This document shows, one piece after another, positions 25,032 through 32,774 of a stretch of DNA of 64,000 bases; the first letter of the stretch is position 1; each line of letters opens with the position of its first letter. Location of the stretch: assembly GCF_002858765.1 (NCBI RefSeq), contig NZ_PJRP01000003.1, positions 62,001-126,000 on the forward strand. Reading direction: 5' to 3'. This stretch comes from Cupriavidus pauculus (GTDB taxonomy: Bacteria > Pseudomonadota > Gammaproteobacteria > Burkholderiales > Burkholderiaceae). The translations under genes and the position numbers were made by a program. The notes below the pieces were generated by a model. It searched no databases. It was not told where the DNA came from and saw nothing but the letters and a program-made list of their open reading frames with translations.

Positions 25032-25652
25032 TCAGCGCCCCTCCCGCTCGCACTTGCCCACGAAGCCCGGCAGCCGCTTGGCCTTGCTGCTGCGCGCCAG
25101 CTGGATGGCCTGGGTCATCGCCAGTGCAAAGCCCGGAATGCTTTCCATGTCCTCCGCCACGTGCCGGCGGAAGAACGCCGCCCAGCGAAAGTCGCCGTAC
25201 GCGTTGCCCGGCTTGCGGTACGCGCCCGCATTGCGCGTAAAGGCGGCCAGGCTGCGGTACGGATCGTCGCGCATGCCCATCACCGTGGCGGGCAGGTCTT
25301 TCTCGGAAAGATGCTCGCCGTGTTCGTCGTAGGGATGCACATGGCCCAGCGCACGCATGCGCTTCCAGAACTTGCCGGGCGGCAGATGGCTCAGGTCGTC
25401 AAGGATGGCGACCGGCGCTTCCTGCCAGCCCAGCTCCAGCCAGGCACGCGCCCAGTGATGATGGTCGGCGATGTACAACGCCCCGCCTGGCCCGGCAATC
25501 GTCTGGATGCGGTGTTCCTCCAGAAACCGGCCTAGCGCCTTGGCGCTGCGTGGCCTGGCCGCGACGTCCATCTTTTCGTGGACCTGATAGAGGCCCAGCG
25601 TGATCTGCGTGGGTCGAAGCGTGCCCAGTTCCGCCTTGGCATGCGTGGCCAT
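25032..25652 (-). CDS. ParBc_2-like protein, paralogue A
   Basis: This 206-residue soluble protein has the pattern of the ParBc_2 (ParB-like nuclease-fold) family: TLRPTQITLGLYQVHEKM at the start, ALYIADHHHWARAWLELG in the middle, then MRDDPYRSLAAFTRNAGAYR and FRWAAFFRR. The DHHHW motif and the Arg/Asp block are shared with a paralogue at 27268-27918. Despite the family name there is no sign of a partition role. It ends a leftward group (SDR, AGRF-type protein, this gene) with gaps of about 18 bp. Activity unknown. Confidence 0.78.
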   Translation of the reverse strand: MATHAKAELGTLRPTQITLGLYQVHEKMDVAARPRSAKALGRFLEEHRIQTIAGPGGALYIADHHHWARAWLELGWQEAPVAILDDLSHLPPGKFWKRMRALGHVHPYDEHGEHLSEKDLPATVMGMRDDPYRSLAAFTRNAGAYRKPGNAYGDFRWAAFFRRHVAEDMESIPGFALAMTQAIQLARSSKAKRLPGFVGKCEREGR

Positions 25653-25670
25653 GGGTGCGTCCGTCCGTCG

Positions 25671-26150
25671 TCAGTTGTGGCTGGCGACCTGGCGGTCGAC
25701 GTAGTGTTCGAGTTCGCTGCCGGGATCTTCGTTGCCGGTGCTGTCCTCGGCCACGGCTTCCTCCGCCACCGGCGCCGCATGCGCGGGCCGGGCATCGCCA
25801 TCGGCCCCCTTGGCGGCACCCTGGCCGGGGATGGGCCAGCATTCGCCCTCGGCCGCATCCACGAGCGCGGGCGCGTGCGCCGGGTTGAAATCGGTCCACT
25901 GGCCGCCCTCCCACTTGCCCTTGGCCGCTTCACAATCGCTGGCGCCGCCTTCGCGCAGCACGTCCAGCACCTCGTCACGGCGGTCGCCCTTGGCGCGTGC
26001 GGCGAGCAATACCCCCGGAGGGCGGGCGCCGCCCGGGTCCACCGACATGATCGAGACGTCCCACACCGAGAACCCGCGCGCATACAGCTTCTGCGCGGCG
26101 TGCTCTGCCTCGGGAATGGACGCAAAGCGCCCGGCAACTATCGAAGACAT
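25671..26150 (-). CDS. AGRF/WxDFxP-type hypothetical protein, short form
   Basis: This 159-residue protein starts MSSIVAGRF, as does the protein at 34442-35011. It shares with it the block GVLLAA...LREGGASDCEAAKG followed by W-x4-W-x-DF-x-P. It lacks the central glycine-rich membrane stretch of that paralogue and instead has a hydrophilic Ala/Glu-rich tail. I chose the ATG at 26150 because it gives the shared N-terminus; another ATG lies seven codons upstream. The layout (18 bp to each neighbour) puts it in one operon with the SDR and ParBc_2-like genes. Function unknown. Confidence 0.7.
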   Translation of the reverse strand: MSSIVAGRFASIPEAEHAAQKLYARGFSVWDVSIMSVDPGGARPPGVLLAARAKGDRRDEVLDVLREGGASDCEAAKGKWEGGQWTDFNPAHAPALVDAAEGECWPIPGQGAAKGADGDARPAHAAPVAEEAVAEDSTGNEDPGSELEHYVDRQVASHN

Positions 26151-26167
26151 GATGTTTCTCCCTGTGT

Positions 26168-27025
26168 TCAAGCGTTGACCACTTCACCTCCGTTGATATG
26201 GAGGATCTGCCCGGTGATATAGCTTGCGGCTTCGGACGCCAGGAACACGTAGCCCGCAGCCACCTCGAACGGCTGGCCCGGACGGCCCATCGGCGTCTTC
26301 TTGCCAAACTCCGCCACTTCGTCGGCGGTAAAGGTCGACGGAATCAGCGGCGTCCAGATCGGCCCCGGCGCCACGCCATTGACGCGGATGCCGCGCTTGA
26401 CCACCTGCAGCGCCAGCGAGCGCGTGAACGCCACGATGGCGCCCTTGGTAGCAGAGTAGTCCAGCAGATGCGCACTGCCGCGATACGCGGTCACCGAGGT
26501 CGTATTGAGGATCACGCCGCCCTGCGCCAGATGCGGCAGGGCCGCGCGGGTCACGTGGAACATCGCGAACACGTTGGTCCGGAAGGTGTTCTCCAGCTGC
26601 TCGGTGCTGACATCCTCCAGAGATTCCTGCGGATGCTGCTCCGCCGCATTGTTGACCAGCACGTCGAGCCGGCCGAACGACTTCAACGTGTCGGCGACCA
26701 GCTTGTCCGCATGCTCCACGTTGGCGATGTCCCCGGCGATGGCCAGCGCCCGCTGGCCGGCCTCGGCCACAAGCCGTTCGGTCTCCCTGGCATCGTCGTG
26801 TTCGTCCAGGTAGGCGAACGCGACGTCGGCCCCCTCTCGGGCAAATGCCACGGCAATGGCGCGGCCGATACCGCTATCGCCCCCCGTCACCAGGGCCACC
26901 TTGCCCTTCAGGCGGCCGCTGCCGACATAGTCTTCGGCGCCGCTGTCGGGCCTGGGCACCATTTCGCTTTCCAGGCCAGGCTGGCGGTCCTGATGCTGTG
27001 GCGGGAGTTTGCTCGGGGTAGACAT
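26168..27025 (-). CDS. Short-chain dehydrogenase/reductase, YghA-like long-leader type
   Basis: This 285-residue oxidoreductase has the cofactor motif TGGDSGIGRAIA near residue 47, NNAAEQ, and the catalytic YSATKG (Tyr-x3-Lys) with the upstream Ser in TTSVTAYRG. The about 40-residue N-terminal leader rich in Pro/Gln (PSKLPPQHQDRQPG) is typical of the stress-associated glucose/ribitol-dehydrogenase-like SDR group (YghA, general stress protein 39). The substrate is unknown. I chose the ATG at 27025; a strong -24/-12 promoter lies 43-58 bp upstream. It is the first gene of a three-gene leftward operon. Confidence 0.87.
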   Translation of the reverse strand: MSTPSKLPPQHQDRQPGLESEMVPRPDSGAEDYVGSGRLKGKVALVTGGDSGIGRAIAVAFAREGADVAFAYLDEHDDARETERLVAEAGQRALAIAGDIANVEHADKLVADTLKSFGRLDVLVNNAAEQHPQESLEDVSTEQLENTFRTNVFAMFHVTRAALPHLAQGGVILNTTSVTAYRGSAHLLDYSATKGAIVAFTRSLALQVVKRGIRVNGVAPGPIWTPLIPSTFTADEVAEFGKKTPMGRPGQPFEVAAGYVFLASEAASYITGQILHINGGEVVNA

Positions 27026-27067
27026 GGCCGCTTCGCTTTCAGTGCAATCGTCAATGCTGTCGGGGTG

Positions 27068-27083
27068 CGCAAATTCCGTGCCG
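27068..27083 (-). promoter_or_regulatory. Sigma-54 (-24/-12) promoter for the SDR operon
   Basis: On the minus strand the sequence is CGGCACGGAATTTGCG. It matches the consensus TGGCACG-N4-TTGCW at all core positions except the first T and the last base, with exact GG-N10-GC spacing. The predicted transcript start near 27057 leaves a leader of about 32 bases before the SDR ATG. It is back to back with a second such promoter at 27213. Confidence 0.8.
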
Positions 27084-27212
27084 CGCCTGTGCATTTGCGC
27101 GGCCCCGGCGCCATGCGGGCCAGCGGCGGTGCCCGCGCGCCGGAGATGCGTAACGGTTACAAGCGGTGGCAACGATTGCCGGAAGCGGAGCGCCTGCGAC
27201 GCAGCCACAGCA

Positions 27213-27228
27213 CGGCACAAACCTTGCT
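27213..27228 (+). promoter_or_regulatory. Sigma-54 (-24/-12) promoter for ParBc_2-like paralogue B
   Basis: CGGCACAAACCTTGCT matches TGGCACG-N4-TTGCW with only the first and seventh bases differing and GG-N10-GC spacing. The predicted start near 27240 gives a leader of about 28 bases to the ATG at 27268. The 130 bp between the two divergent promoters would hold shared activator sites; GTAACGGTTAC at 27150-27160 is a palindrome there. Confidence 0.78.
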
Positions 27229-27267
27229 GCTTGCTGGCCAGTTCCTTGTCCTGGAGATCAGACACCC

Positions 27268-27918
27268 ATGGCGAAACGCACACGGCGGCTTGGCAAGGAT
27301 GCGGCACTGATGGTGCCCATCGGTCACCTGCACCCCACGCAGATCACGGTCGGGGCATACCACGTCGCGCAGAAGATGCATGTCACCCGGCGCCTGGCCC
27401 ATTCCGACGTGCCGGGCTTCCTGGACCAGCACCGCGTGCATATCGTGATCGGCCCCGAGCAGGCGCTGTATATCGTCGATCATCACCACTGGGTGCGTGC
27501 TTGGCAGGACATGGGCATCGACATGGTGCCGGCGCTCGTCCGCAACGACTACAGCCATCTGTCGGTCCGCGCGTTCTGGAAGCGGATGACCGACGAACAC
27601 ATGGTGCATCCGTACGACGAACGCGGACGGCGGCGGCCGATCAGCGAACTGCCATCGGACGTCCACAGCATGCGCGACGATCCTTACCGTAGCCTGGAAG
27701 CGTTCGTGCAACTGGCGGGCGGCTATCGCAAGGTCAAGACCGCATACTCCGACTTTCGCTGGGCCGACTTCTTCCGCAAGCAGATCAAGGGGCCACTGGA
27801 CACGCACCACACTTTCGCGGCGGCACTTGCCAAGGGATTGCAGCTTGCCACGAGCCCGAAGGCGCGTGACCTGCCCGGATACCTTGGGCCGTGCAGGAAG
27901 ACACGCCAGAAACGCTAG
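27268..27918 (+). CDS. ParBc_2-like protein, paralogue B
   Basis: This 216-residue paralogue of the product at 25032-25652 shares LHPTQITVGAYHVAQKM, ALYIVDHHHWVRAW, AFWKRM, MVHPYDE, MRDDPYRSLEAF, GGYRK and the FRWADFFRK block. The start at 27268 (MAKRTRRLGKD) adds a basic N-terminus and is supported by the sigma-54 promoter 40-55 bp upstream. The strict conservation of the HHH and Arg/Asp motifs suggests an enzyme-like site, but no activity can be named. It converges on the gene at 27947-28510. Confidence 0.78.
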   Translation: MAKRTRRLGKDAALMVPIGHLHPTQITVGAYHVAQKMHVTRRLAHSDVPGFLDQHRVHIVIGPEQALYIVDHHHWVRAWQDMGIDMVPALVRNDYSHLSVRAFWKRMTDEHMVHPYDERGRRRPISELPSDVHSMRDDPYRSLEAFVQLAGGYRKVKTAYSDFRWADFFRKQIKGPLDTHHTFAAALAKGLQLATSPKARDLPGYLGPCRKTRQKR

Positions 27919-27946
27919 TGCCGTTCTGGCGGCGTTCTCGTCAACA

Positions 27947-28510
27947 TCACGCGACCGCTCCGCGCCGCGCGCGATCCCGCGCGTTGTCGCGCGCCAGCGT
28001 CAGCACGCAGCACAGCAACAGGTAGGCGCGCTTGAATTCGCCGGCGGCCTCGCGCGGGCTACCGCTGCGCGCGTGGCGAAAGCCGGCATCGAGCCTCGCC
28101 TCGATACCGCGCTCCACGTCGGGCTGGGTGTAGAGGGATCGTGTACGGTTCTGCCACAGCGCCATGGTCGCCGTATGCCGGCTGTCGAGCGCAGCCGGGG
28201 AAAGTGCGTCCTCGCGCTTGCTCAACGCCAGGCGCATCTCGCACAGCGCCTGCATCAGCACGCGCGCCTGGCGCAGGTCATTGCCACGCGGCGCCCGGGC
28301 CGTCGCACCCTTGCCATGCAGCGCCTTGGCGGCCAGCCGCGCGGGCGATACATGCAGCGCTGTACCGATGCCGACGCAACTATCGTCGGCATCGTCGGCA
28401 TCAGATGTTGAGAAATTCCCAGCAGTGGGTAGCGACTGACGCGCTTCCGTGAGATAGGTTGCCGGGCTGCTGCTGTCAGCCTCAAGGAAACCGATGACTG
28501 CGTGTTCCAC
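27947..28510 (-). CDS. Hypothetical protein, sigma-54 promoter upstream
   Basis: This 187-residue protein probably starts at a GTG at 28510 (reading M-EHAVIGFLEADSS). The C-terminal half is helical and basic (ARVLMQALCEMRLALSKRED, then AYLLLCCVLTLARDN). I do not recognise the family. Against it: no clear homology by eye and an equally long frame on the other strand. In favour: the best -24/-12 match in the window lies 52-67 bp upstream in the right orientation, and it fills the space between flanking genes. Confidence 0.55.
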   Translation of the reverse strand: MEHAVIGFLEADSSSPATYLTEARQSLPTAGNFSTSDADDADDSCVGIGTALHVSPARLAAKALHGKGATARAPRGNDLRQARVLMQALCEMRLALSKREDALSPAALDSRHTATMALWQNRTRSLYTQPDVERGIEARLDAGFRHARSGSPREAAGEFKRAYLLLCCVLTLARDNARDRARRGAVA

Positions 28511-28561
28511 CTTGGACCTCGATTGCTATGCTGTTCTGCTTGTTGTTGGTACAAGCATCGA

Positions 28562-28577
28562 TGCAATAGCCGTGCCG
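28562..28577 (-). promoter_or_regulatory. Sigma-54 (-24/-12) promoter, best match in the window
   Basis: The minus strand reads CGGCACGGCTATTGCA: GGCACG, four bases, TTGCA, identical to the consensus apart from the first base. The predicted start near 28550 leaves a 40-base leader to the GTG of the hypothetical gene. It lies in the 95-bp gap after the topoisomerase gene. Confidence 0.82.
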
Positions 28578-28605
28578 GTTTGCAAAGGCGCCGACGCCCG
28601 CTGTC

Positions 28606-29733
28606 TCAAGCCGCTCTCCGGGTGGGTCGCGCCAGCGGGGCGGTACTTTCCAGCAGGGCCAGCAGGCGCGCCTCGTCGGTACGCAGGCGCATGCCTGCAC
28701 GGGGTGCCGGTAAAGCCTGCAATGCGCCAGCCATGAACGCGGCCAGCACATCCGGATGCACATAACACTTGCGGCAAACCGCCACCGTGTTGCGTAGCCG
28801 CTGCGCCACGTTGCGGATCACGTCGACCATCGCCTTCTTGCGGGCTGCCTCCGTATCGGCCGGGGTCTTGCGCAGCAGCGCCAGCGCATGCACGCTGCCC
28901 GCCCATGTGCGGAAGTCCTTGGCCGTGAATTCGCCGCCCGTGACCTCCTGCAGATAGGCGTTGACGTCGACCGAGCCAATCTCGCGCACCTCGCCGTCGC
29001 TGTCCTTGTACTTGAACAGCCGCTGGCCCGGCAGGTCCGCGCAATTGCGCACCACCCGCGCCAGCCGCGCGTCGTTGACCGACACATCGTGCGTGACGCC
29101 GCTCTTGCCAGTGAACTGAAAGCGCAGGCGGCTACCTTGCACGGCCACGTGTTTGCGCTTCAGCGTGGTCAGCCCGTAGGTGCGGTTCTGTTCCGCGTAG
29201 CGAGGCGTGCCCACGCGCACCAGCGTGGCATCGAGCAACGTCACCACCGCAGCCAGGACCTTCTCGCGCGGCATGCCATTGCGCGCCAGGTCGCGTGTGA
29301 CACGGCCCCGCAGATGCGGCAGCGCCTGGCCGAAGGACATCAGCCGCGCGTACTTGTCGGCGTCGCGCAGCGCGGCCCAGTCGGCGTGATAGAGATACTG
29401 CTTGCGGCCGCGCGCATCGCGGCCCGTGGCCTGCAGATGGCCGTCGGGGTCCATGCAGATCCAGACCGATTCGTAGGCGGGCGGAATCGCCAGCGCATCG
29501 ATGCGCGCCTGCGTGGCGGCGTCCACGCGCTTGCCGTCGGGCCGGACATAGGTGAAGCCCTTGCCGGCCCGGCGTCGGGCGATGCCGGGCTCGCTGTCGT
29601 CGACATGATGCAGACCCGCCTTGCGCAGCGCTGCATCAAGGGTTGGGGTCGAACTCGGCGTCGAAGTCTGCCTGTCCGGATCGGCAACAGTGGTCTGGGT
29701 CATGTGCATGCGCGTACGCATGAGCCATGCCAT
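28606..29733 (-). CDS. DNA topoisomerase IB, bacterial poxvirus-like type
   Basis: This 375-residue enzyme relaxes supercoils by a transient 3'-phosphotyrosine bond. The N-terminal region (GKGFTYVRPDGKRVDAATQ, IPPAYESVWICMDPDGHLQATGRDA) and catalytic domain (RLRFQFTGKSG, FRTWAGSVHAL) match bacterial topo IB. The active-site Tyr is in CRKCYVHPDVL. Several ATG codons lie close together at the start (29733, 29721, 29709, 29703); the real start may be the last, MTQTT. No -24/-12 element was found upstream. Such enzymes are accessory and often sit in stress or repair islands. Confidence 0.9.
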   Translation of the reverse strand: MAWLMRTRMHMTQTTVADPDRQTSTPSSTPTLDAALRKAGLHHVDDSEPGIARRRAGKGFTYVRPDGKRVDAATQARIDALAIPPAYESVWICMDPDGHLQATGRDARGRKQYLYHADWAALRDADKYARLMSFGQALPHLRGRVTRDLARNGMPREKVLAAVVTLLDATLVRVGTPRYAEQNRTYGLTTLKRKHVAVQGSRLRFQFTGKSGVTHDVSVNDARLARVVRNCADLPGQRLFKYKDSDGEVREIGSVDVNAYLQEVTGGEFTAKDFRTWAGSVHALALLRKTPADTEAARKKAMVDVIRNVAQRLRNTVAVCRKCYVHPDVLAAFMAGALQALPAPRAGMRLRTDEARLLALLESTAPLARPTRRAA

Positions 29734-29836
29734 CCGACTTCAACGCGCCACGGCTAGGTGGCGCATCGCGCGCTTGCAGTATTTACCGATCCAAATGGGC
29801 TTCGGCAGGCGCGCATTGCAAATTCTGCCGTCCGAC

Positions 29837-29852
29837 AGGAATGCTTCTTGCG
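29837..29852 (+). promoter_or_regulatory. Possible sigma-54 promoter before the DUF4142 gene
   Basis: AGGAATGCTTCTTGCG has exact GG-N10-GC spacing and a full TTGC, but the -24 half is only GGAATG instead of GGCACG. It is 63-78 bp before the ATG at 29915. Position and orientation fit; sequence alone is not decisive. Confidence 0.4.
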
Positions 29853-29914
29853 CGATCCGGCGACGTACCTGCCGCCCATCCCTCTCCCCGCATGGCATAT
29901 GAAGGAGCCTCCTC

Positions 29915-30556
29915 ATGCCAGAACGTATAGAACGTAGCTGCAATCGTGATCGAACCTCCCAGCGCATGTCACGCCGCTGGCCGCTTCATGTCGTGGCCAT
30001 TGCCATGGCCTGCTGCGGCGCAGCAGGCGTCTCGCTGGCGCCAGCCGCTCCGCCGGTAGCCGACGCGCCGCTGGCCCCCACCCCGCCAAAGCCGGCCAAG
30101 CCGCCCGCCACATCGCTGTCCACCGACGACCTGCGCTTCGTGGACGAGGCGCAGATGACCACCCACCTTGAGATCTCGGCCGGCGAAATGGCGCTGGAAG
30201 TGTCCAGGGACCCCAAGATCCACGCCTTCGCGCGCCAGATGGTGGAGGACCACAAGGAAGCGCTGGGCGCCCTGCGCGGCATCGCCGCCGACAAGGGCAT
30301 CACGCCGCAGGATCGCGTGCCCGAGGCCCCTGAACTGACACGGTTAAAGTCTCTCAAGGCCGATGAATTCGACCAGGCCTATATCCGGACCATCGGCATC
30401 GACGCCCACGAGCAGGCCGTGCTGCTGTTCCAGAACCAGTCCACGCGCGGCAAGGATCCTGCCCTGCGCGCCTTTGCGTCGCGCCTGCTGCCCGCGCTGC
30501 GCGAGCACCTGAAGCAGGCGCGCGCAATGGACCAGCGCGTCACGGCGGGTCGCTAG
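29915..30556 (+). CDS. DUF4142 (ferritin-like) exported protein
   Basis: This 213-residue protein has a signal-like segment at residues 18-45 (RRWPLHVVAIAMACCGAAGV) and a Pro/Ala-rich linker. The DUF4142 four-helix domain follows: LRFVDEAQMTTHLEISAGEM, FARQMVEDHKEAL, and an Asp/His helix IGIDAHEQAVLLFQN. Relatives are periplasmic and often linked to oxidative or envelope stress; the role is not established. A strong ribosome site (GAAGGAG) precedes the ATG, and a possible -24/-12 promoter lies further upstream. Confidence 0.85.
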   Translation: MPERIERSCNRDRTSQRMSRRWPLHVVAIAMACCGAAGVSLAPAAPPVADAPLAPTPPKPAKPPATSLSTDDLRFVDEAQMTTHLEISAGEMALEVSRDPKIHAFARQMVEDHKEALGALRGIAADKGITPQDRVPEAPELTRLKSLKADEFDQAYIRTIGIDAHEQAVLLFQNQSTRGKDPALRAFASRLLPALREHLKQARAMDQRVTAGR

Positions 30557-30581
30557 CCGCATCGGCAGGCCACGGCCACCG

Positions 30582-31517
30582 CTACTCCGCCGCGCGCTCG
30601 GGGCGCGGCCGCGCGGCAATGACCTGCGGATCGTTCTCGTCGTCCCCGCCCGCCAGCACCGCCTCGCGCGCCATGTCCTCGCCACCGTTGCCCTTGCGCT
30701 CCGGTTCCAGCCCGTCGTCGTGATGCGGCGTCTTTTGCGCCGTCGATGCCTTGGACGGCCGGGCCGGCACGGCTGGCCCGGTACGGGCCTCGGTGACCAT
30801 CTCGCGCAGCCAGCCCAGCAGCAGCTTCGTGTACGCGCGCTGACTGTCCTCGCTGTTCAGCCCGTGGTCCGCACCCTTGAGCACGCGGTACGTGATCGAA
30901 CTGGCCTGGATGCAGGCATCCACGTAGCTCAGCACCGCCGTGTGCGGCACGATGTTGTCGTGCTGCGATTCCACCACCAGCACATCGCCCTTGAAATTGG
31001 TGCAGGCACGCAGCGCGCGATTGGTATCGGCAGCCACCACCTTGCGACGATAGGCCACCAGGTCCTGGTCGCGATGCAGTTGCCGCTTGGGCGATTCCCA
31101 CCCTTCGTCCATGTACAGCGCCGGCGCACGAAATGCAAGCCAGCGCACGGGCCTGAGTTCGCACAGCACGGCGGACAGATACCCGCCGTAGCTGCTGCCC
31201 ACCACCGCGATGGCGTTGCGGTCCACCTCGGGATGCCGCACCAGCATGTCGTAGGCGGACAGTACATCGGCCAGGTTGCGCATGCGGCTGACCGTCTCGT
31301 ATTGCGCCGACGTACCGGCGTGACCGGTCAGGTCGAAGGTCATGCAAACCGCCCCCAGGCCGGCCACTTCGCGGGCCCGGGCCAGGTACTGCTGCTGGCT
31401 GCCGCCCCAGCCATGCACGAACAGCACGCCGGGCAGCTTGGTGGCGGGAGAGATCACGGTGCCCGCGATCATCCCGCCTTCGGTATGGATCTGTATCGAT
31501 TCTTCATGGGTTGCCAT
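30582..31517 (-). CDS. Alpha/beta-hydrolase with a disordered acidic tail
   Basis: This 311-residue hydrolase has the nucleophile elbow GSSYGG, the catalytic Asp in VVESQHDNIVPH and the His in GADHGLNSED, giving a full triad. The oxyanion region is VHGWGGSQQ. After residue 240 the sequence becomes Pro/Lys/Glu-rich and disordered (PARPSKASTAQK, then GGDDENDPQ), unlike most relatives. Its start overlaps the DUF3182 gene by 14 bp, so the two are coupled. Substrate unknown; dienelactone-hydrolase or acyl-esterase-like activity is possible. Confidence 0.85.
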   Translation of the reverse strand: MATHEESIQIHTEGGMIAGTVISPATKLPGVLFVHGWGGSQQQYLARAREVAGLGAVCMTFDLTGHAGTSAQYETVSRMRNLADVLSAYDMLVRHPEVDRNAIAVVGSSYGGYLSAVLCELRPVRWLAFRAPALYMDEGWESPKRQLHRDQDLVAYRRKVVAADTNRALRACTNFKGDVLVVESQHDNIVPHTAVLSYVDACIQASSITYRVLKGADHGLNSEDSQRAYTKLLLGWLREMVTEARTGPAVPARPSKASTAQKTPHHDDGLEPERKGNGGEDMAREAVLAGGDDENDPQVIAARPRPERAAE

Positions 31518-32697
31518 CGGAAACGGACTCCAGTCTCGCGTATTTGGTCAGTGCACCGACACTGCGGTCTTCTCCCTGGAAATAGACGTCCGCATCTTCC
31601 GGTACGGTTGCGCCCTCGCCATAGATCTCGCGCGTACACGCGGTGGCACGCACGCATTGCGGATCGTCGCGGAACGCGGCCAGTGCCGCCAGTTCCGCGC
31701 CCGTGGCACCACCCACGCGCCACGACTGTTCCAGCACACCGAGTCGCGGCTGGCCGTTGTCGCTGCCAAACGCCACGTCGTAGTTGCAGCGCGACATCAG
31801 CACACCCGGAAAGCACTCGACGGCAGCCGCGTGATACGCCATCGCGGCCAGCACGGCATCGCGCAGGTGGACTTCGAGCGGATGCGCCAGCAGGTCTTTC
31901 AGCGTGCCACGCACCACGCGCAGCGTAGACCCGCCATAGACCTTGCGGCCGGTGTTGTCGGGCGTCAGGTCCTGCGTGCCGCAGTAGCTGGCGCACAGTT
32001 CGCCGATCTGGATCTGCCCCACGCTGAACGTGAGCACATCGTCGAGATTGCGTTCCAGCACCAGCCCTTCTCGCTCCACACGCGCCGCATCCAGCGTCTG
32101 CAGCGCCTGGTCCAGTTCCGCATCGTTCGCCACCACCTGCTGGCCTAGCCCGCCAATCCCGCACGGCTCCTTGACGCGTACCTTGCCATCGCGCAGCATC
32201 GCACGCCCGGCGCGGCGGGCGTCGTCGAGCGAGAACGCCGTGAACCCCGGCAACACGTGCCCGCGAATGCGCGCGGCGAACGTATCGTTCCAGCCCGCGG
32301 GGGCGGCGGCGTCGGGCGCCACCCGCCCGTGCGAGATCGCCTTGGTGGCGATGAACGCGTGCGGCACCACGCCGCCCAGCAGGTCATCCAGACCAGCGAT
32401 GCCAAGCTGGCGCGCGCTGTCGACGCCGGTCAGCGTGTCGGCCGGCACGAAGTAAAGCCGGCCGTCCGCGGGCCGGTGCGTGGTCGCGTCGTAGCTGCCG
32501 GCAAACGTGAAGCCGGCCAGCTTGGCCACCCGCTGGGCGATGCCCTTGAGCGTGGCACCCTGGTGGCTGTCCGGGTCATCGCAATCGGCACGGCCGTACA
32601 CCACCACGCGCACGTCGCGTTGCTGCGGATCGGGGGCCGGGGCGGCATCCATGGCCACCGCGGTAGCTGCTGCATCGGGAGTCACTGGGGTTGCCAA
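31504..32697 (-). CDS. DUF3182 family protein (ATP-grasp-like)
   Basis: This 397-residue soluble protein matches the DUF3182 pattern, including HAFIATKAISHGRV, RVKEPCGIGGLGQQVV and an acidic site near VLERNLDDVLTFSVGQIQIG. The glycine-rich loop and the later Glu/Asn motifs recall ATP-grasp ligases, but no substrate is known. It overlaps the hydrolase gene by 14 bp and lies 77 bp after the iron-permease-family gene on the same strand. A conserved pair with a hydrolase suggests linked activities, by inference. Confidence 0.82.
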   Translation of the reverse strand: MATPVTPDAAATAVAMDAAPAPDPQQRDVRVVVYGRADCDDPDSHQGATLKGIAQRVAKLAGFTFAGSYDATTHRPADGRLYFVPADTLTGVDSARQLGIAGLDDLLGGVVPHAFIATKAISHGRVAPDAAAPAGWNDTFAARIRGHVLPGFTAFSLDDARRAGRAMLRDGKVRVKEPCGIGGLGQQVVANDAELDQALQTLDAARVEREGLVLERNLDDVLTFSVGQIQIGELCASYCGTQDLTPDNTGRKVYGGSTLRVVRGTLKDLLAHPLEVHLRDAVLAAMAYHAAAVECFPGVLMSRCNYDVAFGSDNGQPRLGVLEQSWRVGGATGAELAALAAFRDDPQCVRATACTREIYGEGATVPEDADVYFQGEDRSVGALTKYARLESVSDGNP

Positions 32698-32774
32698 GTC
32701 GGGCTCCTCTGCGGCCAGGCCGCGTTTGTCGTTTCAGCGTTTCAGGATCCGGTGGTCGCCTGTCGCGCCTGCCA

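Noticed and set aside
25032-27918. Plasmid or phage partition locus because of ParB-like proteins
   Set aside because: No ParA, no parS-like repeats and no mobility genes; the proteins belong to a different ParB-fold family.
32727-32755. GG-N10-GC spacing (GGATCCTGAAACGC) upstream of the DUF3182 gene
   Set aside because: The -12 half is ACGC rather than TTGC and the -24 half lacks CAC. In GC-rich DNA the bare spacing is frequent by chance.
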